A stretch of 49,174 bases of DNA from an uncultured Gammaproteobacteria bacterium (GTDB lineage Bacteria > Pseudomonadota > Gammaproteobacteria > GCA-002705445 > GCA-002716945): assembly GCA_913045115.1 (NCBI GenBank), contig CAJWPJ010000007.1, positions 1 through 49,174 on the forward strand, given 5' to 3'. Of the stretch, positions 1 through 6,789 are shown piece by piece; the stretch's first letter is position 1, and each line of letters starts with the position of its first letter. The notes beneath the pieces are model-generated. The model was not told where the DNA came from. It saw only the letters and a list, made by a program, of their open reading frames with translations, and ran no database searches. A program made the position numbers and the translations under genes.

Positions 1-506
1 CTAGCTTGTAACCCCATATGCGAATCTCCCATATCACCATCAATTTCGGCTTTTGGCGTGAGTGCTGCGACGGAATCAATAACTAATGCAGAAATTGCGC
101 CTGATCTGACAAGCGTGTCAGCTATCTCTAGTGCTTGTTCACCGGAATCGGGCTGTGATAGAAGAAGCTCATCAATATTCACACCCAGATTTTCTGCATA
201 TTTGGGATCCAATGCATGCTCAGCGTCTATAAAAGCTGCTGTGCCTCCTTGTTTTTGTGCCTGCGCTATCACTTGTAAGGCCATCGTCGTCTTACCGGAT
301 GATTCTGGTCCATATATCTCTATCACTCTCCCTTTTGGAAGTCCTCCTATTCCCAATGCACCATCTAAAGTAAGAGAACCGGTAGAAATAGACTCAATAT
401 CTGGATACGCTGATCCTGATCCTAGTTTCATTAAGGCGCCCTTGCCGTGATCCTTTTCTATCTGACTTATTGCTGAGTCTAATGCTTTTTGTGTGTTCTC
501 TTCCAT
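1..506 (-). CDS. recA: RecA recombinase, N-terminal 168 residues (truncated by window edge)
   Basis: RecA forms ATP-dependent filaments on single-stranded DNA for homologous recombination and triggers LexA cleavage in the SOS response. My translation of the minus strand from the ATG at 506-504 opens [19 protein letters not shown] and carries the Walker A motif GPESSGKTT at residues 66-74, then the RecA sequence [18 protein letters not shown] and a Walker B-like stretch [16 protein letters not shown]. No stop occurs before base 1, so the C-terminal half, including the DNA-binding loops, lies outside the window. pncC (cinA-type) lies 27 bases upstream on the same strand, a classic gammaproteobacterial pairing. 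No LexA box can be assigned with confidence in the short spacer. Identity is certain. Confidence 0.97.
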   Translation of the reverse strand, partial: MEENTQKALDSAISQIEKDHGKGALMKLGSGSAYPDIESISTGSLTLDGALGIGGLPKGRVIEIYGPESSGKTTMALQVIAQAQKQGGTAAFIDAEHALDPKYAENLGVNIDELLLSQPDSGEQALEIADTLVRSGAISALVIDSVAALTPKAEIDGDMGDSHMGLQA

Positions 507-533
507 AATTCTCCTCGGTGTAGGTTGTAGAGT

Positions 534-1028
534 CTATGATACCAAGTAATTTTTATGAATGAAATCGTATAAACAGTCAAATGTATGATTTACAGTACTT
601 TGGCGATTTTCCTGACGATTACCATGTAAATGAAAATGTGATACCAAGTATGTATCCTCGGACTTAATAGTGATGAAAACTTGTGGCTCTTTTGACTTAT
701 TTGACTCATCTATTTCCATTATTCCTGTTGTAGCAATAGCAATATTACAATTCACAGAATTAAAAAGACCCTCTGCCATAAGCTTGGAAACCTCTCTCGA
801 GACAGCTCCATATTTTTGTACAACATCAACTGGAACATTTAGTAGATCATATTTTACATTATTAGAGTATGCGATTATTGAGCCGACATAAAATTTAGAT
901 GAGCCAGATATGTCAGTGATGAGCTTAGAAATATAACCACCTGTGCATGATTCGGCAGTTGATATCTTTAATTCATGAAACATGCATAATTCTTGTATCT
1001 TTTTTAGTTTTTCTAGTGATTTATTCAT
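534..1028 (-). CDS. pncC: Nicotinamide-nucleotide amidase (CinA C-terminal domain protein)
   Basis: PncC deamidates nicotinamide mononucleotide to nicotinic acid mononucleotide in the pyridine nucleotide salvage cycle, in the cytoplasm. The 164-residue protein is only the CinA C-terminal domain; the N-terminal MoCF-like domain of full CinA is absent, as in the E. coli short form. The family signature STAESCTGG is at residues 23-31 and is followed by SKFYVGSIIAYSNNVK. It sits just upstream of recA on the same strand, the usual arrangement. No Shine-Dalgarno sequence precedes the ATG. A TTGATA-18-TATGAT promoter-like element ends only about six bases upstream of the start, so transcription could begin at or very near the start codon. 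Family assignment is firm; the enzymatic role is taken from family knowledge. Confidence 0.9.
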   Translation of the reverse strand: MNKSLEKLKKIQELCMFHELKISTAESCTGGYISKLITDISGSSKFYVGSIIAYSNNVKYDLLNVPVDVVQKYGAVSREVSKLMAEGLFNSVNCNIAIATTGIMEIDESNKSKEPQVFITIKSEDTYLVSHFHLHGNRQENRQSTVNHTFDCLYDFIHKNYLVS

Positions 1029-1033
1029 ATATA

Positions 1034-1063
1034 ATCATAATACTCTAGCATAATTTATATCAA
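1034..1063 (-). promoter_or_regulatory. Candidate promoter of pncC(-recA)
   Basis: Reading the minus strand, TTGATA (1063-1058) is separated by 18 bases from TATGAT (1039-1034). Both hexamers are close to the sigma70 consensus. The -10 box ends five bases before the pncC ATG, which would give a very short or absent leader. Prediction from sequence only. Confidence 0.35.
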
Positions 1064-1073
1064 GGGGATTGAT

Positions 1074-1913
1074 TTGAAAAAAATTAGAAAGGTATTAATA
1101 TACAGCACTTCATTATTTCTAAAAAAAAATGAGACAAACTCAATAATTAAATATTTATCAAAGAAATGTGCATTAGTTGATACTTATTCATTAGATGAAA
1201 ATTTTGATAAAGTTTCTACTGCCAAATATGATTTAGTATTATCAATTGGTGGTGATGGTATATTCTTATCTGCTTCTAAATATGCATACCTTAATTCAAC
1301 TCCTATACTTGGTCTTAATTTTGGTCGCATTGGTTTTCTAGCAGATCTTGATAAGAAAGACTTACAATCTAAAATTAAGGAAGTCTTAGAGGGGAATTAT
1401 GTTGTAGACAAGAGAACACTTCTATCTGGTGACGTGGTTGTTGATGATAAAAAATACAAGTCGATATCTTTAAACGATATAGTGATAAATAATAGGGGTA
1501 TTTTAAAAATGATAGAGATGAATATCTATGTGAACGAAAACCTGATTACCAAACAAAGATCTGATGGTGTTATCATTGCTACTCCCACGGGCTCGACCGC
1601 TTATGCAATGTCAAATGGTTGCCCAATTGTTAGCCCTAATTCAAACGTAATATGTATTGTGCCAATTGCGCCACACTCTTATGGTCAAAGATCTGTCATT
1701 ATAAATAATAATGATAATGTACTAATAGAGATTAATAAAAAATCTATCAAGAATGCTCAAGTTACCTTTGATGGCTCTAACAATCTTACTCTAGAGAGCC
1801 CGAGTAAAATTGTGATTAAAAAATCTAAAAAACAATTGATGATAGTCCATCCATGTAATTATGACTACTTTAGTGCACTATCTAAAAAATTAAAATACGA
1901 AATTAAATCTTAG
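1074..1913 (+). CDS. nadK: NAD kinase
   Basis: NadK phosphorylates NAD to NADP with ATP or polyphosphate and is the only route to NADP. The 279-residue protein shows the GGDG motif at residues 59-62, LNFGRIGFLAD just after it, and TPTGSTAY at 170-177 preceded by the SDGVI strand. These are the nucleotide-binding and catalytic landmarks of the family. Start is TTG at 1074, chosen because AAGGGG at 1062-1067 lies six bases upstream and the next residues, KKIRKVLIY, form the expected first beta strand. The gene is divergent from pncC. Its stop interlocks with the fur stop in the tetranucleotide TTAG, so the two convergent genes overlap by four bases. Identity is near certain. Confidence 0.96.
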   Translation: MKKIRKVLIYSTSLFLKKNETNSIIKYLSKKCALVDTYSLDENFDKVSTAKYDLVLSIGGDGIFLSASKYAYLNSTPILGLNFGRIGFLADLDKKDLQSKIKEVLEGNYVVDKRTLLSGDVVVDDKKYKSISLNDIVINNRGILKMIEMNIYVNENLITKQRSDGVIIATPTGSTAYAMSNGCPIVSPNSNVICIVPIAPHSYGQRSVIINNNDNVLIEINKKSIKNAQVTFDGSNNLTLESPSKIVIKKSKKQLMIVHPCNYDYFSALSKKLKYEIKS

Positions 1914-2362
1914 TCGTTCTTTTTTGTTCTGCCTTTACATGTAGGTTTATTACAATCGCCGAATAAAGTCATCACGTGAGACTCAAGAGTAAAATTATAT
2001 TTACTCGAGATGTGTTCCTGAAGTTTTTCTAAATCTTCATTAACAAACTCTATAATATCTCCGCATCTTGTACAGATGAGATGATCGTGATGTGATTTTT
2101 TAATTTCATATGCTGATTGGCCATCATTAAAGTTATTTTTCTGAATCAAGTCAGCCATTTCCAATTGAGTTAATACACGATAAATAGTAGCTAATCCGAT
2201 ATTTTCGCCCTGGTCATCTAATTGGTCTTTTAATTTATCCGCAGTGTAATGCTCATCTGGAAATGATTGAAATATTTCAAGTATTTTGCAACGTGAATGT
2301 GTAACTTTCAGGCCAGCTTGTTTCAGCTTATCGATGTTTTTTTCGTTGTTAGCATTTTTCAT
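1910..2362 (-). CDS. fur: Ferric uptake regulator Fur
   Basis: Fur is an iron-sensing dimeric repressor of iron acquisition genes. The 150-residue protein has an N-terminal winged-helix domain (recognition helix around LATIYRVLTQLE, residues 57-68), the metal-binding motif HHDH at 91-94, the CxxC pair C97/C100 and a second cysteine pair C137/C142. The close relatives Zur and PerR are possible in principle, but overall sequence and length fit Fur best. It is the last gene of an operon with a transporter, ratA and rnfH; its ATG lies 14 bases inside the rnfH reading frame, implying translational coupling. In many gammaproteobacteria fur and rnfH flank bamE (omlA); no bamE is present here. Confidence 0.93.
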   Translation of the reverse strand: MKNANNEKNIDKLKQAGLKVTHSRCKILEIFQSFPDEHYTADKLKDQLDDQGENIGLATIYRVLTQLEMADLIQKNNFNDGQSAYEIKKSHHDHLICTRCGDIIEFVNEDLEKLQEHISSKYNFTLESHVMTLFGDCNKPTCKGRTKKND

Positions 2363-2606
2363 TAGATGCCCTCTTTTTTCTTTTAATCTTAGGATCTGCT
2401 AAAATTTTCTCATATATCTCAATTCTATCATTTTCTTTTATAATATATGAAACATCTTTAAGTTTACCATACACCCCAACAGCTGTCTCCTTATCGAGTC
2501 CCAGAATATCATGTATAAAATCACCAATATTTGTATCTGTCTCAATATTTATTGAGTTTATTTTATAATTATCATCTGGAAAGCAATAATATACCTTAAT
2601 TGTCAT
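2349..2606 (-). CDS. rnfH: RnfH/RatB family ubiquitin-fold protein
   Basis: This is an 85-residue protein of the RnfH (RatB, UPF0125) family, a beta-grasp ubiquitin-like fold whose biochemical role is unsettled despite the names. I chose the internal ATG at 2606, because MTIKVYYCFPDD matches the usual N-terminus; an ATG at 2633 would add nine residues without family support. The segment VGVYGKLKDVSYIIKENDRIEIY is the typical C-terminal half, with the conserved DRIEIY strand, followed by a short basic tail. It overlaps the end of ratA by 11 bases and the start of fur by 14. The ratA-rnfH pairing is widely conserved and supports the call. Confidence 0.9.
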   Translation of the reverse strand: MTIKVYYCFPDDNYKINSINIETDTNIGDFIHDILGLDKETAVGVYGKLKDVSYIIKENDRIEIYEKILADPKIKRKKRASNEKC

Positions 2607-3033
2607 ATTTAGACTTAAACGCTTGTTGTACAAATGACTTCAATATTGAATTCATTATTGATGTAAATATAGGTTCTATAGAGAGCTCTATTATTGAACT
2701 CTTAAATTTATAATTGATCTCAAGTGAAACTTTTGTATTATTTTTATCTAGAGAAGTAAACAACCACTTACCATCTAAATTCTCAAATGGGCCATCAACA
2801 AATTCAAGTGAAATCGACTTATTTTTTACTATGGTATTCTTTGTTGAAAAGTCCCATTTTATAAAACTTTTTGAAATATATATCTTCCCAACTATGACAT
2901 TATCGGACTCTTTTACAACTTTAGTACTAGTACACCATGGGAGGTAATTAGGATAGCTTTCTATGTCATTTATTAAATTGAAAATTGTTTGAATATCAAT
3001 ATTAATATCTTCTTCTTTATAGATTTTTTTCAT
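2596..3033 (-). CDS. ratA: RatA family START-like (SRPBCC) protein
   Basis: RatA proteins share the START/COQ10 lipid-binding fold. In E. coli RatA was described as a ribosome-association toxin, while the wider family (yeast Coq10) chaperones ubiquinone, so the physiological role is open. The 145-residue form from the ATG at 3033 begins MKKIYKEEDINI, and the typical FNLINDIESYPNYLPWC segment follows at about residues 18-34. A longer reading frame from 3105 overlaps the upstream transporter and is rejected. The start codon follows the transporter stop by two bases, so the two are translationally linked. smpB, its usual divergent neighbour, is here separated from it by the inserted transporter gene. 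Confidence 0.92.
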   Translation of the reverse strand: MKKIYKEEDINIDIQTIFNLINDIESYPNYLPWCTSTKVVKESDNVIVGKIYISKSFIKWDFSTKNTIVKNKSISLEFVDGPFENLDGKWLFTSLDKNNTKVSLEINYKFKSSIIELSIEPIFTSIMNSILKSFVQQAFKSKYDN

Positions 3034-3035
3034 AA

Positions 3036-4466
3036 TTAGATAATTCCTTTTACAAATATTATTATTAGTAATATTGGGGAAAAAATCTTTAAAAGAATGA
3101 ACCAAAGGTTCGCTAATAGTTTGTTTGAATTCAATTCAGTGATTACTGTTGTCCTATTCATAATAAAACCTGCAAATAAAGCCATGAGCAGCCCTCCCAG
3201 TGGAAGCATAATCTTAGAGGTTAAGTAGTCTATATTATCAAATATTGTCATACCAAATATTTTAAAATTAGATAATTCGTTAAACGAAAGAACTGTGAAA
3301 ATACCAAGTATCCATGTACCTAAACCAAGCAAATTAGTTGCATATATTCTCGATAATGAAAATTTTTCTATTACAAACGTGATTGCTGGCTCAATTAATG
3401 ATATGGATGATGTAATTGCTGCGAAAAATAATAATACAAAGAATGCAGTAGCAATAATACTACCAAAATCCATGGCGCCAAAAGCGATGGGTAAGGTTTG
3501 AAAAATTAGGCCAGGGCCAGCTGAGCTTGGATCTAAATCATAAGTGAAAACAATCGGAAATATGATTACTCCTGCTAGTATCGCTACAAATGTATCAAAA
3601 AAAGCAACGGCACCACTGACTTGGAAAATTGATGTATCATCAGGCAAATATGATCCGTATACCATTAATGAGCCCATTCCAATACTTAAAGAAAAAAATG
3701 CCATGCTCATAGCTGAGAGAATCACAGAATTATTAATCTTCTCAAAATCCGCAACAAATAAGTAACTCATTGCCTCAGAGAAACCCGCTAATGTTGATGC
3801 GTGAATTGCTAACCCGATTAATAAAATAAAAAGTCCTGGTATTAAAAATTTTATTGCTCTCTCAATGCCGCTTTTAATTCCCTTTGAGACTATATAGCAC
3901 GTTAATATCATAAATAATGTATGCCATAAAATTAATTTCTCAGGATCAGAAATAAATGACTCAAACTTAGAAGTTGAGCCTGCTGCTGTAATTAAAGTAA
4001 ACGACCCTGTGATTGATTTGATGACGTAAGATAATGTCCAACCGGCAATTACACTATAAAATGATAAAATTAGTATACCGGCAAGGATTCCCATCCAGCC
4101 CACTAGCTCCCAATTCGAAAATAAATCATTATTATCAAATTGTCTTTTAACTTTTATGGTTCTATTAAGAGATATATCTGATTCGTCTTTTGTATAGAAA
4201 CTTGCTTCACTAGATAATGTTCTTAGGGTATTGACAGGATTCTGTTTACCACGTTTGCCTATTAAAATCTCGGCACACATGATTGGTAGGGCTAAGAATA
4301 GTACACTAAGAACATAAATTAAGACAAATGCACCTCCTCCACTCTCAGCAGTCATCCATGGAAATTTCCAAATATTTCCTAAACCGACAGCAGATCCAGT
4401 AGCTGCAAATATAAACAGTAATTTTGAAGACCATTGGCCGTGAATTGATTTTCTATTATTTGAAAT
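3036..4466 (-). CDS. Neurotransmitter:sodium symporter (NSS) family transporter with apparent ATT start
   Basis: NSS proteins import amino acids or related solutes with sodium (LeuT fold). The hallmark TM1 motif GSAVGLGNIWKFP, which forms sodium and substrate sites, lies upstream of the first ATG (4355), so that ATG cannot be the true start. The frame is open upward to a TAG at 4472-4470. The only sensible start is ATT at 4466, seven bases after a clean AGGAG (4478-4474) and downstream of a TATAAT box at 4499-4494. The predicted protein is 476 residues, begins (M)SNNRKSIHGQWSSK, and has about eleven to twelve membrane segments. The substrate cannot be told from sequence. It heads the operon with ratA, rnfH and fur. 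A point change or error converting ATG to ATT is the main alternative. Confidence 0.9.
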   Translation of the reverse strand: MSNNRKSIHGQWSSKLLFIFAATGSAVGLGNIWKFPWMTAESGGGAFVLIYVLSVLFLALPIMCAEILIGKRGKQNPVNTLRTLSSEASFYTKDESDISLNRTIKVKRQFDNNDLFSNWELVGWMGILAGILILSFYSVIAGWTLSYVIKSITGSFTLITAAGSTSKFESFISDPEKLILWHTLFMILTCYIVSKGIKSGIERAIKFLIPGLFILLIGLAIHASTLAGFSEAMSYLFVADFEKINNSVILSAMSMAFFSLSIGMGSLMVYGSYLPDDTSIFQVSGAVAFFDTFVAILAGVIIFPIVFTYDLDPSSAGPGLIFQTLPIAFGAMDFGSIIATAFFVLLFFAAITSSISLIEPAITFVIEKFSLSRIYATNLLGLGTWILGIFTVLSFNELSNFKIFGMTIFDNIDYLTSKIMLPLGGLLMALFAGFIMNRTTVITELNSNKLLANLWFILLKIFSPILLIIIFVKGII

Positions 4467-4478
4467 GACCTAGCTCCT
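4464..4478 (-). promoter_or_regulatory. Shine-Dalgarno and ATT initiation codon of the NSS transporter
   Basis: On the minus strand AGGAG occupies 4478-4474, followed by seven bases (including an in-frame TAG at 4472-4470 that closes the frame) and then ATT at 4466-4464. No ATG, GTG or TTG lies between that stop and the conserved TM1 motif. The strength and spacing of the AGGAG is the main evidence that initiation happens here. Confidence 0.65.
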
Positions 4479-4493
4479 GTCTGTTATGGTACC

Positions 4494-4521
4494 ATTATAC
4501 CGGATGTAAAAATATTATGAA
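4494..4521 (-). promoter_or_regulatory. Candidate promoter of the transporter-ratA-rnfH-fur operon
   Basis: A perfect minus-strand TATAAT lies at 4499-4494, with TTCATA (4521-4516, four of six consensus matches) 16 bases upstream. Transcription would start near 4487, just before the AGGAG at 4478, giving a leader of about 20 bases. The -35 box overlaps the first codons of the divergent smpB. Confidence 0.5.
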
Positions 4522-4963
4522 TGTCTTATGCCAAAACAAAAAATCAGGATTTAAGTATAGCTTTATTAAAAAGATTGAGGCTGGGCTTGTCCTATCAGGT
4601 TGGGAAGTCAAGAGTTTGAAGGACGGTAATGGGCAGTTATCTGAAAGTTACATTTCTATAAAGAAAGATGAAGTATTTCTATGCAATGCGCATATAAAAT
4701 CATTAAACATGAAGAACGCTGTTGATGCACAAGATCCAACTTGTAAAAGGAAGTTGCTTCTAAACAGGAAAGAAATAAATATGTTACAAGGTCAAGTAAG
4801 CCAACAAGGACTAACGATTGTACCACTTAAGCTTTATTTAAAAAAAGGTATCATAAAAATAGAAATTGCGTTAGCTAAGGGTAAGAAAATCTATGATAAA
4901 AGGCAGGATCAGAAGAACAAAGATTGGAAGAGACAAAAAGAAAGACTTAGTAAATTAAATTAG
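4517..4963 (+). CDS. smpB: SsrA (tmRNA)-binding protein SmpB
   Basis: SmpB delivers tmRNA to stalled ribosomes for trans-translation. The 148-residue protein shows the conserved GLVLSGWEVKSLKDG segment near residues 24-38 and the basic C-terminal tail AKGKKIYDKRQDQKNKDW, which enters the mRNA channel. Start is the ATG at 4517, 50 bases from the divergent transporter start. It ends in a TTAG tetranucleotide shared with the opposite-strand dnaQ stop (4960-4963). No tmRNA gene is present in the window. Identity is certain. Confidence 0.97.
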   Translation: MNVLCQNKKSGFKYSFIKKIEAGLVLSGWEVKSLKDGNGQLSESYISIKKDEVFLCNAHIKSLNMKNAVDAQDPTCKRKLLLNRKEINMLQGQVSQQGLTIVPLKLYLKKGIIKIEIALAKGKKIYDKRQDQKNKDWKRQKERLSKLN

Positions 4964-5607
4964 TTGTTATCAAAATAATTCAGATTAAGTTTTCTCTCTT
5001 CATTTGTGGGCTCTATTATTTTATAATTATCGATTTCCACCGTATGATTAAAATTTTTCGAGACACTCTCTGTGGTCAAATTTGAAAATTTATTTTGGCC
5101 AATTGTCATCTTTAGATACACATAAGCAAGTAATTTCGCATCTAATAATGCGCCGTGCAGTGTTCTGTCAGAATTATCAATTGCATACCTTTCACATAGA
5201 GCATCTAGAGTATTTTTTTTGCCTGGGCTAATTTTCCTAGCCATCTTTAGACTATCAATAATTTCATTATCAAAAAAGTTAACAGTTTTCGATAAATCTG
5301 AATATTCTTTTTTTAAAAAACCAATATCAAATGGAGCATTATGGATAATTATTGGTGAATCACAAATGTAATCAGAAAACTCTTCATATATCTCCTCAAA
5401 CAGAGGTTTATCCTTTAGGTTATTATATGTTAATCCATGAATTTTAGACGCCTCAATATCTATTTCCCTATTTGGATTGATATACTTATGAAAAGTGTTG
5501 CTAGTAACACTCCTATTTAATATCTCAATGCAACCAATCTCTATTATCTTATGGCCATCATCTGGATCTAAACCTGTTGTCTCTGTATCTAATACAATAT
5601 ATCTCAT
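4960..5607 (-). CDS. dnaQ: DNA polymerase III epsilon subunit (3'-5' proofreading exonuclease)
   Basis: Epsilon edits misincorporated nucleotides within the Pol III core. The 215-residue protein carries the DEDDh exonuclease residues D7 and E9 (LDTETTGLD), D94 (HNAPFD), H151 and D156 (HGALLDAK). It is a little shorter than the E. coli protein (243), mainly in the linker and the C-terminal segment that binds the polymerase subunit, but that tail is not absent. It overlaps rnhA by four bases in the same orientation; in E. coli the two genes are divergent. The catalytic partner dnaE is in the same window (37478-40912). Confidence 0.96.
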   Translation of the reverse strand: MRYIVLDTETTGLDPDDGHKIIEIGCIEILNRSVTSNTFHKYINPNREIDIEASKIHGLTYNNLKDKPLFEEIYEEFSDYICDSPIIIHNAPFDIGFLKKEYSDLSKTVNFFDNEIIDSLKMARKISPGKKNTLDALCERYAIDNSDRTLHGALLDAKLLAYVYLKMTIGQNKFSNLTTESVSKNFNHTVEIDNYKIIEPTNEERKLNLNYFDNN

Positions 5608-6041
5608 TTTTTTATCGCTCCTGTTGCTAATTCATCTGCCATATTATTATAAAAAGTATCTTCTGAATTATCTGACTGATGTGCTTTTATCCAAATCCAT
5701 TCAATTTCTAGATCAGTATTCAATTTATCAATTTTTATCCATAAATCCTTGTTCAAAACTGGTTTTTTAGAACTAGTTATCCAATTATTATTTTTCCAAT
5801 TAAAAATCCAATCAGATATACCTTTTTGTAGATAAGCGGAGTCAGTATATAAATACACGCGTGATTCTATTTTAACTTGTTCAAGAGCACTTATTGCAGC
5901 CAGCAGTTCCATTCTGTTATTTGTGGTCATTTTTTCGCTCCCACTGGATGTAAATAATTTACCATCATTTATTAGGACATAGCCCCATCCTCCTGGACCA
6001 GGATTTCCACTACATGCTCCATCTGTATAAATTTTTATCAT
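5604..6041 (-). CDS. rnhA: Ribonuclease HI
   Basis: RNase HI removes RNA from RNA-DNA hybrids such as primers and R-loops. The 145-residue protein has the acidic active site D7 (YTDGACSGNPG), E45 (NNRMELLAA), D67 (YTDSAY) and D136 (NNMADELA), with the assisting histidine H121 in KAHQ. It overlaps both neighbours by four bases, between a YafS-like methyltransferase upstream and dnaQ downstream, a conserved gammaproteobacterial cluster. RNase HII (rnhB) is also encoded in this window. Confidence 0.97.
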   Translation of the reverse strand: MIKIYTDGACSGNPGPGGWGYVLINDGKLFTSSGSEKMTTNNRMELLAAISALEQVKIESRVYLYTDSAYLQKGISDWIFNWKNNNWITSSKKPVLNKDLWIKIDKLNTDLEIEWIWIKAHQSDNSEDTFYNNMADELATGAIKK

Positions 6042-6772
6042 AAGTTATTTTTTGCAAGATGAGTTACTTTATAGTCTTTATTGAATAATACTTTTTGAGG
6101 AGTAAGAGGAATAACATTTTTTTTATATGTGAAAATAAACATTCCCCCAAACTGATTTCTTATTATTTTATGTAGAAAAGATATATTAAATAAAAATGAG
6201 GAGATGCTCTTTCCTAAATATGGAAATAATCCAAATGTTTTATGATAGTTCATCTTATATTCCAGTATCTTGAACCATTCTTTTATTATATATGGTGACA
6301 TAAAATTGATATTCCATGGTGATTTAGAGGAAAAGATTTTGACAAATGTCCAAAGACTAAACTTATTGAAACCAATTAATACTATCGTAGCATCGTCGGT
6401 AGCAATTCTATCAACCTCTCTCATTAGCAGGTAAGGGTTATGTGTATATTCCAAACCGTGGGAAAGTATAATTACGTCATGAGAATTATCTTCAAAAGGT
6501 AGTTTTTTCGATAAATTTGAACTAGATATGAGCACATCTTCATCTATACTAAAAAAGGTCCCGCTTTTATTTTTTTGAAAGATCTTTTTAAACTCCGATG
6601 ATCCACAAAACAAGGTATGCCTGCCTTGATAAATATCTTTGATAGCATCTAATTCTTTAGAAATAATCCGTTTAAAATGTTGTCCAGAGGGCTGTTTATA
6701 CCAATCTTTAAGTTGTAGTTTAGTGTTATTATTTTCTTGAAATATCATCTTTGTAGAATTAAATAATACCAT
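6038..6772 (-). CDS. YafS-like SAM-dependent methyltransferase
   Basis: This is a predicted class I methyltransferase of the YafS group, unknown substrate. The 244-residue sequence contains the group's conserved central stretch DVIILSHGLEYTHNPYLLMREVDR, followed by the IVLIGFNKFSLW strand. The first part (WYKQPSGQHFKRII) also fits. The glycine-rich SAM loop is poorly conserved (LFCGSSEFKK). Start is ambiguous: ATG at 6772 leaves 17 bases to the divergent mltD, while ATG at 6748 leaves 41; neither has a good ribosome site. Position beside rnhA-dnaQ and mltD matches the E. coli mltD-gloB-yafS-rnhA-dnaQ region, but gloB is missing. Confidence 0.82.
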   Translation of the reverse strand: MVLFNSTKMIFQENNNTKLQLKDWYKQPSGQHFKRIISKELDAIKDIYQGRHTLFCGSSEFKKIFQKNKSGTFFSIDEDVLISSSNLSKKLPFEDNSHDVIILSHGLEYTHNPYLLMREVDRIATDDATIVLIGFNKFSLWTFVKIFSSKSPWNINFMSPYIIKEWFKILEYKMNYHKTFGLFPYLGKSISSFLFNISFLHKIIRNQFGGMFIFTYKKNVIPLTPQKVLFNKDYKVTHLAKNNL

Positions 6773-6789
6773 ATGATAAGTTTAGATTT

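Noticed and set aside
58-450. Plus-strand 130-residue open frame
   Set aside because: It is antisense to recA, whose Walker A and flanking motifs are unmistakable on the minus strand.
2596-3105. Longer N-terminus for RatA from the ATG at 3105
   Set aside because: The added 24 residues overlap the end of the transporter and do not match the family, which starts near MKKI.
4485-4500. GGTA-6-TACC inverted repeat between the transporter and smpB as a repressor operator
   Set aside because: Only four base pairs per arm; such repeats are expected by chance, and it overlaps the -10 box, so it is not informative.
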